NCBI GenBank assembly: GCA_965227095.1
Contig: CBDDFL010000002.1
Coordinates: forward strand, 62,001 to 126,000
Direction of reading: 5' to 3'
Length of the DNA: 64,000 bases
Source of the DNA: JANQMY01 sp965227095
GTDB lineage: Bacteria; Pseudomonadota; Alphaproteobacteria; JANQMY01
The notes under the pieces were generated by a model. It made no database searches and was not told where the DNA came from. It was given only the letters and a program-made list of their open reading frames with translations. The first letter of the stretch is position 1. Each line of letters opens with the position of its first letter. Made by a program: the position numbers and the translations under genes. Positions 41,942 to 51,691 of the stretch are shown one piece after another.

Positions 41942-43747
41942 CTAGTCGTCGTCCATCTTCAGGGCGGCAATGAAGGCTTGTTGTGGAATTTCCACCTTGC
42001 CGAATTGGCGCATCTTCTTCTTACCCTCTTTCTGCTTGTCCAACAGTTTGCGCTTCCGCGTGATATCACCGCCATAACACTTGGCGGTCACGTCCTTGCG
42101 CAGGGCCTTCACATTTTCCCGGGCAATGATCCGGCCGCCGATCGCGGCCTGGATGGGAATTTGGAATAAATGGCGCGGGATCAAATCCTTCAGCTTTTCG
42201 CACATGGCGCGTCCGCGGGATTCGGCGCGTTCCTCATGAACGATGATCGACAAGGCATCCACCGGTTCGGCGTTTACCAGGATCGACATTTTCACCAACT
42301 TGCCGGTTTCATAGCCGTCAAGCTGATAGTCGAAGCTGGCATAGCCACGGGTCACCGATTTGATGCGGTCGTAAAAGTCAAACACCACTTCGTTCAACGG
42401 CAGCCGATAGGTCACCATGGCGCGCGTGCCGGCATAGGTCAGGTCTTGCTGAATGCCGCGCCGGTCTTCGCACAACTTAAGAACGGCCCCTAAGAATTCA
42501 TCGGGCACCAAGATGGTGGCGTTGATCCACGGTTCTTCGATGTAATCGATCTTCACCGGGTCCGGCATATCGACCGGGTTATGCAGTTCGATTATTTCGC
42601 CGTCAGTCAGATGTATTTGATAAATCACCGACGGCGCTGTGGTGATGATGTCGATGTTGAATTCACGTTCGATCCGTTCCCGGATGATTTCAAGGTGGAG
42701 TAAACCCAGAAATCCGCAACGGAAGCCAAAACCAAGGGCCGCGCTTGTTTCCATTTCATATTGGAAGCTGGCATCGTTCAGCCGCAGCTTGCCCATGGCG
42801 TCGCGCATGGCCTCGAAGTCGCCGGCATCCACCGGGAAGAAACCGCAAAACACGACCGGCTGCACAGGCTTAAAGCCGGGCAGGGGATCTTCGATTTCAG
42901 ATTTTTCATCGACAACCGTATCGCCCACGCGTGTGTCGGCCACTTCCTTGATGCTGGCCGTCAAAAACCCGATTTCACCGGGGCCAAGCGCTTTTACTTC
43001 TTCCCGCTTCGGCGTGAACACACCCACACGGTCGACGCCATAGGTGGCGTCGGTCGCCAGCATCTTGATCCGCTGTCCCTTCTTCAGGGTACCACTGATG
43101 ATCCGTACCAAGACCACCACGCCCAGATAGACATCGTACCAACTATCAATCAGCAGGGCTTTCAAGGGGTCGTCGGCGCTGCCTCCGGACGGCGGGGGCA
43201 ACCGTGTGACAATTGCTTCCAATGCCTCTTCGATTCCAATACCCGTCTTGGCGGAAATTTCCAGAGCATCGCTGGCGTCCAAACCAATCACATCTTCGAT
43301 TTGGGTGCGCACCCGGTCGGGTTCTGCGGCCGGCAGATCGATTTTGTTGAGAACCGGCACGATCTCGTGGTTGTTGTCGATGGCTTGATACACATTGGCC
43401 AGGGTTTGTGCTTCCACGCCTTGGCTCGCATCCACCACCAGCAGGGACCCTTCACAGGCGGCGAGGCAGCGGCTCACCTCATAGGTGAAGTCCACATGGC
43501 CTGGTGTGTCCATGAGGTTCAGCACATAGGTTTCGCCGTCCTGGGCTTTGTATTCCAGCCGCACGGTTTGCGCTTTGATGGTGATGCCGCGCTCGCGTTC
43601 CAATTCCATGGAATCGAGCACTTGTTCTTTCATCTCCCGATCACTCAACCCCCCGCAGGTCTGGATCAGCCGGTCGGCCAGCGTGGATTTGCCGTGATCG
43701 ATATGCGCAACGATCGAAAAATTACGAATATTCTTGAGTGGAGTCAT
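41942..43747 (-). CDS. lepA: Elongation factor 4 (LepA)
   Basis: 601 residues, normal length. A ribosome-bound GTPase that acts on stalled or initiating ribosomes. G1 is AHIDHGKSTLADRL, G2 includes ERGITIKAQTVRL, G3 DTPGHVDF, G4 NKID. The C-terminal LepA-specific domain ends GKVEIPQQAFIAALKMDDD, including the conserved KAMRQFG-like stretch (KEGKKKMRQFGKVE). It is a single gene with no operon partners on its strand. A long antisense frame on the other strand is a shadow. Confidence 0.97.
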   Translation of the reverse strand: MTPLKNIRNFSIVAHIDHGKSTLADRLIQTCGGLSDREMKEQVLDSMELERERGITIKAQTVRLEYKAQDGETYVLNLMDTPGHVDFTYEVSRCLAACEGSLLVVDASQGVEAQTLANVYQAIDNNHEIVPVLNKIDLPAAEPDRVRTQIEDVIGLDASDALEISAKTGIGIEEALEAIVTRLPPPSGGSADDPLKALLIDSWYDVYLGVVVLVRIISGTLKKGQRIKMLATDATYGVDRVGVFTPKREEVKALGPGEIGFLTASIKEVADTRVGDTVVDEKSEIEDPLPGFKPVQPVVFCGFFPVDAGDFEAMRDAMGKLRLNDASFQYEMETSAALGFGFRCGFLGLLHLEIIRERIEREFNIDIITTAPSVIYQIHLTDGEIIELHNPVDMPDPVKIDYIEEPWINATILVPDEFLGAVLKLCEDRRGIQQDLTYAGTRAMVTYRLPLNEVVFDFYDRIKSVTRGYASFDYQLDGYETGKLVKMSILVNAEPVDALSIIVHEERAESRGRAMCEKLKDLIPRHLFQIPIQAAIGGRIIARENVKALRKDVTAKCYGGDITRKRKLLDKQKEGKKKMRQFGKVEIPQQAFIAALKMDDD

Positions 43748-43918
43748 TGTGGGCGGCTTTTATCACCCCGATTTGGAAACGCCAAGCAGAAGCGGGGTTT
43801 TTGGCATGCAATAGGAGACAAAGCCAATAATCTTGGCTAGACTTTTCCCGTCGGGGTGGTGCGGGCCGTGTATTGGGCCCCAAAACCCGAGCAAGGTCGT
43901 GAGTAAGTGGGTAGTGTC

Positions 43919-44968
43919 ATGCGTATCAATGACGAACGGGGCGCCGGAGGCGTGTCCCCGCCTTTGCGTTTGGGAATGGCATTATGGCGCCGTAAGGCCG
44001 CCAATCCGACACAAACAGACGACGAGAGACCCCTACAGGATACCCCTCCAGTTGCCCGATTTACCGTCTATCGCGCCTTGCGGGGTGGCTTAGCGTTTTC
44101 CCTTGGCCAGCCCATCCATTTGTTCCGCCTGACAGCCCTTCCAATCTTGGCTTTCTTGGCCAGCCTGTTTTTGTTTGTGACCTATCACATGGCCTATATG
44201 GCGTTCGTTCCGGATCAGTTTGGTCCTTTTGACTGGCTGCGGGCCGCTTTCGCGGGATTTTTGTTTCTCTGGGCATGGACGACGCTATGGGGCGGCCTGT
44301 TTGGCCATTTCTTTGGGAAACAGAATGGGCCAAACAGCGCTCCGGCAGGCGGCCGCGGGGCGAATGGGCGCCTTCTGCTTGCCTTTGCTGTTTTGTGGTC
44401 GGTACCGCTGAGCATCGGGGCGCTGGTGATGTGGGGCAACACAGTTTTTCGGTTCGCCCAATTGGCCAGTGCGGATATCGTGCTGCCCGCTGCAAGCTAC
44501 CAGCCGCGCCCGCTTGGGCAAGAGATGGATTTTCTGTGGCCTCTGGTGCCGGTGGGCGGAATTGGGGCGTCGATGATCACCATGGCGCTCGTCTTGTTTG
44601 CGGTGTTCCTGCTGGTGCGTTTGGGATTCTTGATACCGGATGCTGTGTCCTCCGGACGCCTTAGTCCATTTCGCGTGTGGCGCCAGACACAAGGCTTGTT
44701 CTGGCCCACCATCGGATTGTTCCTATTTTCTTTGCCCGCTCTTTTGATGCTGCTGGGGGGACCGACGACACTTGGTATTTTCGCGACCTATTATCTGTAT
44801 CCGGACCTTCTGGCGGAAGATGTGAAGATCACATTGGTGGCGCGAGAGGTTTGGGATCTGCTGCCGCTGTGGCCCACCTTTGTTGGCGGCGCCGTAGGAT
44901 TAAGCTTTTGTGCCGCCTTTTGGACGGCGGCCTTTGGAACGCTTTATCGTTCACGCGTGAGCACATAA
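43919..44968 (+). CDS. Integral membrane protein of unknown function
   Basis: About 349 residues with at least six hydrophobic segments (for example LPILAFLASLFLFVTYHMAY, AFAVLWSVPLSIGALVMWG, MITMALVLFAVFLLVRLGFL, TIGLFLFSLPALLMLLG), and a cytoplasmic N-terminal 50 residues rich in Arg, Asp and Thr. No motif recognised. The start is uncertain: the ATG at 43919 or a GTG at 43907. A terminator follows at once. Confidence 0.7.
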   Translation: MRINDERGAGGVSPPLRLGMALWRRKAANPTQTDDERPLQDTPPVARFTVYRALRGGLAFSLGQPIHLFRLTALPILAFLASLFLFVTYHMAYMAFVPDQFGPFDWLRAAFAGFLFLWAWTTLWGGLFGHFFGKQNGPNSAPAGGRGANGRLLLAFAVLWSVPLSIGALVMWGNTVFRFAQLASADIVLPAASYQPRPLGQEMDFLWPLVPVGGIGASMITMALVLFAVFLLVRLGFLIPDAVSSGRLSPFRVWRQTQGLFWPTIGLFLFSLPALLMLLGGPTTLGIFATYYLYPDLLAEDVKITLVAREVWDLLPLWPTFVGGAVGLSFCAAFWTAAFGTLYRSRVST

Positions 44969-44999
44969 AAAACGCGGACCGTGATGTGGCCCGCGTTTT
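44969..44999. terminator. Bidirectional intrinsic terminator
   Basis: AAAACGCGG (44969-44977) pairs with CCGCGTTTT (44991-44999), with an inner CC/GG pair. A- and T-tracts flank both sides, so it can end the rightward membrane gene and the leftward lipoprotein gene. Confidence 0.7.
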
Positions 45000-45020
45000 G
45001 AACATTTATGTGAGTGTGCG

Positions 45021-45551
45021 CTAGTTGCTCATTTCCAAGATCGACAACGGCTTGCCGGTGGCCTTCCAGTTGGGTGGCATCACGCCCGACCATTCCAATG
45101 AAGCGGCTTGCACCAGCGGGACCTCATAGTACCGGGCCACTTGGGCGCCGGACATGTTTTGACAATCGCGTTCCGACATTTTGAGCGACAGGCCGGCGAC
45201 TGCGCAATCCACTTGAAAATTGGCTTGGTTGGACACCGGTTTCAGATTGACGCGCACCTCTGAAATGCCGGACGTCGATCCCTTGTTTTGGAATGCGGCG
45301 GCGACCACTTCCGTGGTCAGTGTTTCGAAGCCGGGGGCGGCACAACTGATCGCCAGCGGCGCGTCGTTAGACCCGACTTTGATCATCGCGTTTGCGGACA
45401 CACCGCTCGCTAAAATCGCTCCGTTTTGCTGCACATCGCACACTGCCGATGCGGGCGTTGCTTTGAGGGCAACCGATGTATTTGCGCCCGACGACGCACA
45501 AGCTGCCAACGCGCCTGCGCATAGCAGCGCCATGCCGTGAAGAATACGCAT
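45021..45551 (-). CDS. Putative lipoprotein
   Basis: 176 residues. The signal sequence MRILHGMALLCAGALAACAS has a lipobox (LAAC), so the mature protein would be lipid-anchored at Cys18. The rest is beta-rich with four more cysteines (VCDVQQ, ISCAAPG, VDCAVAG, DCQNMSG) that could form disulfides. The PEGA-like phrase about AISCAAPGFETLTTEVV suggests a surface-exposed repeat-type fold. Monocistronic, between a terminator and the pheT end. Confidence 0.75.
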   Translation of the reverse strand: MRILHGMALLCAGALAACASSGANTSVALKATPASAVCDVQQNGAILASGVSANAMIKVGSNDAPLAISCAAPGFETLTTEVVAAAFQNKGSTSGISEVRVNLKPVSNQANFQVDCAVAGLSLKMSERDCQNMSGAQVARYYEVPLVQAASLEWSGVMPPNWKATGKPLSILEMSN

Positions 45552-45673
45552 GGTACCCCTCCTATGTCTCCATTACCTGTTACGAAGCATAAAGAGGGGC
45601 GGTGAACGGAACCCTAACCTTTCAAATTGCTTAAAATGCGATGGAACACCGGCGCGACGGGGCCAAAAACCGC

Positions 45674-48091
45674 CTATCCGCGCAGTTTTCCGCCCGTTGA
45701 TTTCACGACGGCAGCGATCACCTTGTCGCTCACCAAATCGATTTCTTGGTCGGTGAGCGTTTTATCAAGGGGCTGCAGATGCACTTTCAGGCTGACAGAC
45801 TTGGAACCGTCCTCCAGGTCGCCGCCCTTGAAAACGTCAAACACATCGACCGCGGTGATCAGCTTTTTGTCGGCGCCTTTTGCGGCGCGCAGTAACACAT
45901 CGGCGGTTACGTCGTCCGCGACTTCGAAGGAAAAGTCGCGTTCAACCGCTTGCAAGTCCGATGCGGTAAAGGCAGGCCGCGCTTTGCTGCCTTTGGCCTT
46001 TGGGGCGGGCACGTCATCCACCAAGATTTCGAATGCCACCACGGGGCCTTTAATATCCAGATCGCGCAGCACACGCGGGTGAACCTCGCCGAAATAGGCC
46101 AAATGTTTCTTAGGGCCCAGGCAAATCGTACCGGCCCGGCCCGGGTGGTACCAGTCAGGCGCCGTTGCCATCACCTGCGCACTGTCCGCCGGGCCGCCAA
46201 TGGCCTCAAGAACCGCGAGGGCATCATTCTTCGCATCATAGGCGTTCACATCGCGGCGTGTGCCCTGCCAATGACGCGGGGCGGTGGTGCCTTTGCGAAT
46301 ACCGGAAATCGCAATGCTTTGATCTTCTGGTTGATCGCCCGCAAATTGCGGACCGCTTTCAAACAAGGCGATATCTGCAAATCCGCGATCGTCATTGTGC
46401 TGAGCGGCGTCCAGCAGGCCCGGCAGAATGCTTGGGCGCATCACATTCATTTCCGATGAAATCGGGTTTGCCAACTCCACATGCGCATTATCACCGGCAA
46501 ACAGCTTGGCTATCTTGTCCGAGATGAAAGACCAGGTGACCGCTTCCACCATGCCCCGGCTGGCAAGGGCCCGGCGCGCGGTGGCAAGCCGCCGTTGTTT
46601 GGTGGTGAGGATGGGCTTTGCCACCCCATGCAAGCGCGGCAGGGGCGTCGATGGTACATGGTCAAGGCCGTGGACACGCACCACCTCTTCCACCAGATCG
46701 GCGCTGCCTTCAATGTCTGGGCGCCATCCGGGCGCGCGCACATCCATTGCCGTGCCGGACTTGCTGGCGTGATCAATGGTGAAGCCGAGTTTTTCCAGCG
46801 TCGCTTCCGCATCGTCCGACGGAATGTCGAGCCCGGTGAGGCGCTTGATTTGGTTCGTGTCAAAGCGGATTGGATCCGCCGCGGGCAAAGGGGCGCCCGC
46901 CACTTCGGTGCTGCTGGCGTCACCGCCGCATAGGTCCAGCACCAAGCGCGTGGCAAGGGCAAGACCCTCCATCACGAAGTCGGAATCGACACCCCGCTCA
47001 AAGCGATACCGGGCATCGGATTCAATACCAAGCTTGCGGCCCGACGTTGCGATGCTGATCGGATCGAAATAGGCGCACTCGATGAACACATTGGTGGTGT
47101 CTTCGGTGACGCCGCTGGGTTCACCGCCAATGATACCGCCAATGCCCAATGCCGTGCTGTCGTCGGCGATGACACAAACGGTCTCGTCCACGTCATATTC
47201 ATTGCCGTCAAGCGCCGTGATCTTTTCGCCGGACCGTCCCAAACGGGCACCGATATTGCCGTTCAGCTTGTCCGCGTCATAAACGTGCAGCGGCCGGCCC
47301 CGGTCATACGTGATCAAATTGGTGATATCCACCAAGGTAGAGATCGGGCGCAAACCGATCGCACGGAGCCGTTTCTGCAACCAGTCCGGACTCGGACCAT
47401 TCTTGACGCCACGCACATAGGTGCCCGCGAACATGGAACAGGGCATCGGGCTGCGATCGGGAAAATCCAAACTGATCTTGATCGGATTTTCAAATTCACC
47501 GCCCACGTGCTCCGTTTTGTCGTCGGCTTTTAGAATGCCAAGACCCCGGGCCGCAAGGTCGCGTGCGATGCCCCGCACGCCAAGGCAATCCGGACGGTTA
47601 GGGGTGATGGCAATCTCGATGACCGGATCGTTAAGGTCCATGGCATCGGCCATCGGCGTGCCCACAACCGCGTCCTCTGCAAGATCAATAATGCCCTCAT
47701 GTTCATCTGACAGGCCCATTTCCCGTTCCGACACCAGCATGCCGTTGGAACTGACGCCGCGAATTTCCGTAGGCTTCAGGACTAAGCCAGACCCCGGGAT
47801 CGCGGTGCCGCTGGGCGCAAACACCGCTTTCATACCCGTGCGCGCATTGGGGGCGCCGCAGACCACTTGGACGGTTTCTTCGCCTGTGTCTACCTGGCAG
47901 ACGCGCAGTTTATCCGCATTCGGATGTTTCTCGGCGGATATCACATGGGCGACTTTGAACGGCGCCAGTGTTTCCGCCAGATCTTCAACGCCTTCCACTT
48001 CTAGCCCAAGGGAATTGAGGCCGTTAGTGATGTCGTCCAAACTGGCCTCGGTGTGCAAATGCTCTTTGAGCCATTCCAATGTGAATTTCAT
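45674..48091 (-). CDS. pheT: Phenylalanyl-tRNA synthetase beta subunit
   Basis: 805 residues. It starts MKFTLEWLKEHLHTEASLDD, has the tRNA-binding EMAP-like domain (KLRVCQVDTGEETVQVVCGA), B3/B4 and B5 domains, and ends in the anticodon-binding FDX-ACB domain (LQPLDKTLTDQEIDLVSDKV). It forms the alpha2-beta2 enzyme with PheS. The ATG overlaps the pheS stop by four bases (ATGA); the upstream in-frame extension lies inside pheS. Confidence 0.97.
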   Translation of the reverse strand: MKFTLEWLKEHLHTEASLDDITNGLNSLGLEVEGVEDLAETLAPFKVAHVISAEKHPNADKLRVCQVDTGEETVQVVCGAPNARTGMKAVFAPSGTAIPGSGLVLKPTEIRGVSSNGMLVSEREMGLSDEHEGIIDLAEDAVVGTPMADAMDLNDPVIEIAITPNRPDCLGVRGIARDLAARGLGILKADDKTEHVGGEFENPIKISLDFPDRSPMPCSMFAGTYVRGVKNGPSPDWLQKRLRAIGLRPISTLVDITNLITYDRGRPLHVYDADKLNGNIGARLGRSGEKITALDGNEYDVDETVCVIADDSTALGIGGIIGGEPSGVTEDTTNVFIECAYFDPISIATSGRKLGIESDARYRFERGVDSDFVMEGLALATRLVLDLCGGDASSTEVAGAPLPAADPIRFDTNQIKRLTGLDIPSDDAEATLEKLGFTIDHASKSGTAMDVRAPGWRPDIEGSADLVEEVVRVHGLDHVPSTPLPRLHGVAKPILTTKQRRLATARRALASRGMVEAVTWSFISDKIAKLFAGDNAHVELANPISSEMNVMRPSILPGLLDAAQHNDDRGFADIALFESGPQFAGDQPEDQSIAISGIRKGTTAPRHWQGTRRDVNAYDAKNDALAVLEAIGGPADSAQVMATAPDWYHPGRAGTICLGPKKHLAYFGEVHPRVLRDLDIKGPVVAFEILVDDVPAPKAKGSKARPAFTASDLQAVERDFSFEVADDVTADVLLRAAKGADKKLITAVDVFDVFKGGDLEDGSKSVSLKVHLQPLDKTLTDQEIDLVSDKVIAAVVKSTGGKLRG

Positions 48092-49164
48092 CGGCTCAGC
48101 CCCCCAGCCAAGTTGGGGATGTCCAGCGACTGGAACCCGTAATGGCGCAGCCACCGCAAATCAGCGGCAAAGAAGGCGCGCAAATCCGGGATGCCGTATT
48201 TCAACATGGCCATGCGGTCGATGCCCACGCCGAAGGCAAAGCCTTGGTATTCGTTGGGATCGAGCCCCACATAGTGCAGCACTTTGGGATGGACCATGCC
48301 GCAGCCCAATATCTCAAGCCAATCGTCCCCTTCGCCTAACAGGATTTGTCCACCCTCGCGGCGGCAGCGAATGTCTACCTCCATGGATGGTTCCGTGAAC
48401 GGGAAATAAGACGGGCGGAACCGCATGCTGATCGCATCCAGCTCGAAATAGGCTTTGCAGAATTCCTCCAACACCCATTTGAGGTGACCCATATGAGTTT
48501 GCTTGTCGATCACCAGGCCTTCCACCTGGTGGAACATGGGCGTGTGGGTTTGGTCGGAATCCATGCGATACACGCGACCCGGGGCAATAATCCGGTGCGG
48601 TGGTTTTTCCGCCAGCATGGTTCGGATCTGCACGGGGCTGGTATGGGTGCGCAATACCGGACGCGACCCGTCGGCCTTTTCTTCCAGATAGAACGTATCG
48701 TGCATTTGGCGCGCGGGGTGTTCCGGTGGAATGTTCAGCGCCGTGAAGTTCATTTCATCCGATTCAATATCGGGCCCTTCGGCAATGGCGAAGCCCATAT
48801 CGGCGAAAATGGCGCCCAGCTCATCAATGGTTTGGCTGATCGGGTGAATGCGGCCCGTCGATGACGACAGAACCGGCAAGGTCACATCGATTTTCTCGCT
48901 TGCCAAGCGCGCGTTCAGTTCCGCGTCTTCGAGCGCGGTCTTGCGGTCCAAAACGGCTTGATTGACCCGTTCCTTCAGGCCGTTTAGCAACGGCCCTTTT
49001 TCTTTGCGTTCCTCGGCGCTCATGCTGCCGAGGGTTTTCATGAGTGCGCTGATGCGGCCCTTTTTGCCAAGGGCGTCCACGCGCACAGTTTCTAACGATG
49101 CCTGGCTATCGGCATCGCTGATCTGGGCTAGAATTTCAGTCTCTAGCGCTTCGATATCTGACAT
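48088..49164 (-). CDS. pheS: Phenylalanyl-tRNA synthetase alpha subunit
   Basis: 358 residues. A class II synthetase catalytic subunit: N-terminal coiled coil (to about 90), motif 2 in RTHTSPVQIRTMLAEKPPHR and GRVYRMDSDQTHTPMFHQVE, motif 3 in FAFGVGIDRMAMLKYGIPDL. The ATG at 49164 (MSDIEALETEIL) is the usual start; a GTG nine bases upstream is possible. It lies 81 bases after rplT. Confidence 0.97.
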   Translation of the reverse strand: MSDIEALETEILAQISDADSQASLETVRVDALGKKGRISALMKTLGSMSAEERKEKGPLLNGLKERVNQAVLDRKTALEDAELNARLASEKIDVTLPVLSSSTGRIHPISQTIDELGAIFADMGFAIAEGPDIESDEMNFTALNIPPEHPARQMHDTFYLEEKADGSRPVLRTHTSPVQIRTMLAEKPPHRIIAPGRVYRMDSDQTHTPMFHQVEGLVIDKQTHMGHLKWVLEEFCKAYFELDAISMRFRPSYFPFTEPSMEVDIRCRREGGQILLGEGDDWLEILGCGMVHPKVLHYVGLDPNEYQGFAFGVGIDRMAMLKYGIPDLRAFFAADLRWLRHYGFQSLDIPNLAGGLSR

Positions 49165-49245
49165 TGGTCCCACTTAAATCTATAGGTCCGGCTTCCGCCG
49201 GGGGAGGAAGCAGGATGGCAAGAGACGCCTAGACTTATAGGGGAT

Positions 49246-49602
49246 CTATGCCAACGCTTCGCTTGCTTTGTCCACCAAAGCCTTAAAGGCTTCAGGTTCG
49301 CGGACGGCAAGGTCCGCCAGGACTTTACGGTCAACTTCGATACCGGCCCGACCAAGGCCGTTGATAAATCGACCGTAAGTCAGTCCATGCTCGCGGACAG
49401 CGGCATTGATGCGTTGGATCCAAAGAGCGCGGAAATTGCGCTTCTTCGTCCGCCGGTCGCGATAGGCGTATTGCAGGGCCTTTTCAACGGCCGGACGGGC
49501 GTTGGTGTAGGTGTTTTTCCGGCGTCCGTAATAGCCTTTAGCGGCTTTCAGGAACTTATTGCGCCGGGCGCGTGATTGAACACTGCGAGATGCGCGGCTC
49601 AT
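49246..49602 (-). CDS. rplT: 50S ribosomal protein L20
   Basis: 118 residues, exact family length, beginning MSRASRSVQSRARRNKFLKA with the YYGRRKNTYTNARPAVEKAL block. L20 is needed for 50S assembly and in many bacteria represses its own mRNA. It is 50 bases after rpmI in the same transcript. Confidence 0.98.
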   Translation of the reverse strand: MSRASRSVQSRARRNKFLKAAKGYYGRRKNTYTNARPAVEKALQYAYRDRRTKKRNFRALWIQRINAAVREHGLTYGRFINGLGRAGIEVDRKVLADLAVREPEAFKALVDKASEALA

Positions 49603-49652
49603 ATGTCGTTCTCCTAACTGTCAGCTTGTCGAATGTGGCTTGGCAGCCGTCG

Positions 49653-49850
49653 TTAGCCGTAAGGCATCCACTTTTTGACCTTCTTAGCGTCGGCGTCGCT
49701 GAGGACAGCGGTGCCGCGAAGGTTGCGAATTTGGTCTTTAGACCGCTTGATCATGCCATGGCGCTTGCCGGCTTGACCGTGCTTGACCTTGCCTTTTGCG
49801 GTTAGGCGGAAACGTTTTTTCACGCCGCTTTTGGTCTTCATTTTGGGCAT
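49653..49850 (-). CDS. rpmI: 50S ribosomal protein L35
   Basis: 65 residues: MPKMKTKSGVKKRFRLTAKG and the RHGMIKRSKDQIRNLRG segment are canonical. GGAAG precedes the ATG. First gene of the rpmI-rplT-pheS-pheT operon here, with its own promoter. Confidence 0.98.
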   Translation of the reverse strand: MPKMKTKSGVKKRFRLTAKGKVKHGQAGKRHGMIKRSKDQIRNLRGTAVLSDADAKKVKKWMPYG

Positions 49851-49966
49851 TTTGCGTCTTCCTTTGACGGGTACGGTGTGAAGGCCACCGGAACCCGATG
49901 TTATGGTGCATTTGGAGCTGCCACGGCATGCCCTATCCAGGCCGGACCGCTCGTTAAAGGTGGCGT

Positions 49967-49994
49967 GTTATACGGCAAAATCCCGAAAATGCAA
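49967..49994 (-). promoter_or_regulatory. Promoter of the rpmI-rplT-pheST operon
   Basis: On the minus strand TTGCAT (49994-49989) and TATAAC (49972-49967), 16 bases apart, give a start near 49960 and a leader of about 110 bases, which could host autoregulation by L20. Confidence 0.5.
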
Positions 49995-50081
49995 GTAACG
50001 GGGAGGGAATTGTGCCAATCGGTCACAAATTGGCATGCTGCCACGTCAAATCCAATAATCGACAAAGAGCTGGAGCGAGAA

Positions 50082-50519
50082 ATGACCGGAAATGTTGGGA
50101 TGTCGACGGACACTTGGTACGACCAAGGCCTCCTCTATGTGGTTGGATTTCTGGGGCTGGTAAATGCCGCCAATGGCTTGTTTATGTTTTTTGCGCCTCA
50201 AACCTGGTTTTTCACAACCCCGGGGGTGATCGATACAGGGCCCTTCAACCATCACCTGGTTCAGGATGTGGGGACAGCCTATTTCATGACCGCCATTGCC
50301 GCTTTTTGGGCGCTGCGGGTGCCGGCCTACCGGTTTCCGTTGATGGCCGTTGCCAGTGTTTTTATCGGTCTTCACGGTGTTATTCATGTGGTGGATATCA
50401 TTGAAGGCCGGTGTGGGGACCCGACGGATGATGTTTTGGCCGTTATTCTGCCGGCGCTGCTGTGGATTGCGGTGACGGCCCGACTGGGACAAATAGGACC
50501 CACATCCTCGAAAATGTGA
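50082..50519 (+). CDS. DoxX/DUF-like four-helix membrane protein
   Basis: 145 residues. Hydrophobic segments LLYVVGFLGLVNAANGLFMF, AYFMTAIAAFWALRV, FPLMAVASVFIGLHGVIHVV and VLAVILPALLWIAVTARL suggest four helices. A His-rich face is present (FNHHLVQDVG, LHGVIHVVD). The ATG at 50082 has GGAG seven bases before it. The function is unknown. It is one of three rightward genes placed between infC and rpmI. Confidence 0.68.
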   Translation: MTGNVGMSTDTWYDQGLLYVVGFLGLVNAANGLFMFFAPQTWFFTTPGVIDTGPFNHHLVQDVGTAYFMTAIAAFWALRVPAYRFPLMAVASVFIGLHGVIHVVDIIEGRCGDPTDDVLAVILPALLWIAVTARLGQIGPTSSKM

Positions 50520-50683
50520 CCAAAAACCAACCTTTTTGGTCAGTTATATCAAGCAAGCATTTCCAGACGGCGTATACTGGCGTGACGGGACCGGCCTGAT
50601 TTCGGTCCCTTGAGCGTCTTTGAGGTTGCGATGTCGTGTGCCGCCGCTGAGATCTCAGAATGGTAGAAAGGTCGGCAAACGCG

Positions 50684-51232
50684 ATGCAGAAAACAAACTC
50701 GAAAGCGCTTTTTGTTTTAAGTGCCCTTTTAACAGGGGTTCTTTCCGGCACTGCATGGGCGGCCGGTTCCATGCCAGAAGACCTTCCCAAGGCACCTGCT
50801 CTTCCGGTGCCACCGCCGGACCTCATGGAAGAAATTGCGCAAGGCTTCATCCTGTTTGACCGCAATGGCGATGAAGTGATCACCGTCGAAGAATTGGGAC
50901 AGGTCATGTTCTCGTTCGGCGACAAGCCCACCGAAGAAGAAGTTCAGATCATGATCACCGCGAACGATACATCTGGCGACGGTGTGATCGATTTTCCCGA
51001 ATTTGTTCGGATGATGCACAATGTCCCGCGTCAGCAGGATGTGCGTGCGGCTTTCGTCACGTTCGACCGCGACAATGACGAATTCATCGACAGCAGCGAA
51101 TTGTCTTTTGCGATGGCGGAAATCGGTGAAGACCTCAACGAAGACGAAGTCCTCGCGATGATTGACGAAGTGGATGACAATGGCGACCGCCTGGTCGACT
51201 ACCCCGAATTCGTCGAAATCATGACACGCTAA
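50684..51232 (+). CDS. Exported calmodulin-like protein with four EF-hands
   Basis: About 182 residues. An N-terminal signal peptide (KALFVLSALLTGVLSGTAWA) with a likely cleavage after AWA is followed by a proline-rich linker and two EF-hand pairs. The loops are DRNGDEVITVEE, NDTSGDGVIDFPEF, DRDNDEFIDSSE and DEVDDNGDRLVDYPEF, each with acidic residues at positions 1, 3, 5 and 12. The layout closely resembles eukaryotic calmodulin, but the protein is exported. It should bind calcium in the periplasm or outside. An ATG 24 bases upstream is an alternative start. Confidence 0.85.
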   Translation: MQKTNSKALFVLSALLTGVLSGTAWAAGSMPEDLPKAPALPVPPPDLMEEIAQGFILFDRNGDEVITVEELGQVMFSFGDKPTEEEVQIMITANDTSGDGVIDFPEFVRMMHNVPRQQDVRAAFVTFDRDNDEFIDSSELSFAMAEIGEDLNEDEVLAMIDEVDDNGDRLVDYPEFVEIMTR

Positions 51233-51451
51233 CGTCAGAGACCGGACGCATAAACAAGACTGCTTCGCGCGTTCGTCTTTAAACTGACAAATTTCCGTTT
51301 TATGACAGTCTTGCTAAAAGACGGTGGTGGTTTACCGCGTGCCGAACTGCGATTGGCGGTTGTGCTGGTATTGCATTTGCCACTACAGTCATAACGACCG
51401 TTTTCGTGGTATACTACGAGCGCATTTTTCTCTGATTTAGGACTTTTTGAC

Positions 51452-51655
51452 ATGCCCACAGGAACCGTAAAATTTTTCAACACCACCAAAGGATTCGGAT
51501 TTATCGTTCCTGATGATGGCACCAAGGATATTTTCGTTCATATCTCAGCGGTACATAATTCCGGCATGGACGGTTTGGCGGAAGGTCAGAAGGTCAGCTA
51601 CGACGTGGAACCGGATAAGCGCGGGTCCAAAGCGGTCAATCTGAAGTCCGAATAA
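51452..51655 (+). CDS. Cold-shock domain protein
   Basis: 67 residues: MPTGTVKFFNTTKGFGFIVP contains RNP1 (KGFGFI), with RNP2 as DIFVHIS. A single-stranded nucleic-acid binder of the CspA family. The 219 bases before it hold no gene, and a TATACT at 51410 could be its -10 box; a leader of this kind often controls csp mRNA stability. A perfect terminator follows. Confidence 0.93.
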   Translation: MPTGTVKFFNTTKGFGFIVPDDGTKDIFVHISAVHNSGMDGLAEGQKVSYDVEPDKRGSKAVNLKSE

Positions 51656-51662
51656 GCAACAA

Positions 51663-51691
51663 AAAACGCGGATGACAATCATCCGCGTTTT
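51663..51691. terminator. Bidirectional intrinsic terminator between csp and infC
   Basis: ACGCGGATGA-CAA-TCATCCGCGT (51666-51688) is a perfect 10-bp hairpin, flanked by AAAAA on the left and TTT on the right. It serves the rightward csp gene and the leftward infC gene. Confidence 0.85.

Noticed and set aside
42761..43840. 359-residue open frame on the plus strand
   Set aside because: Antisense shadow of lepA.
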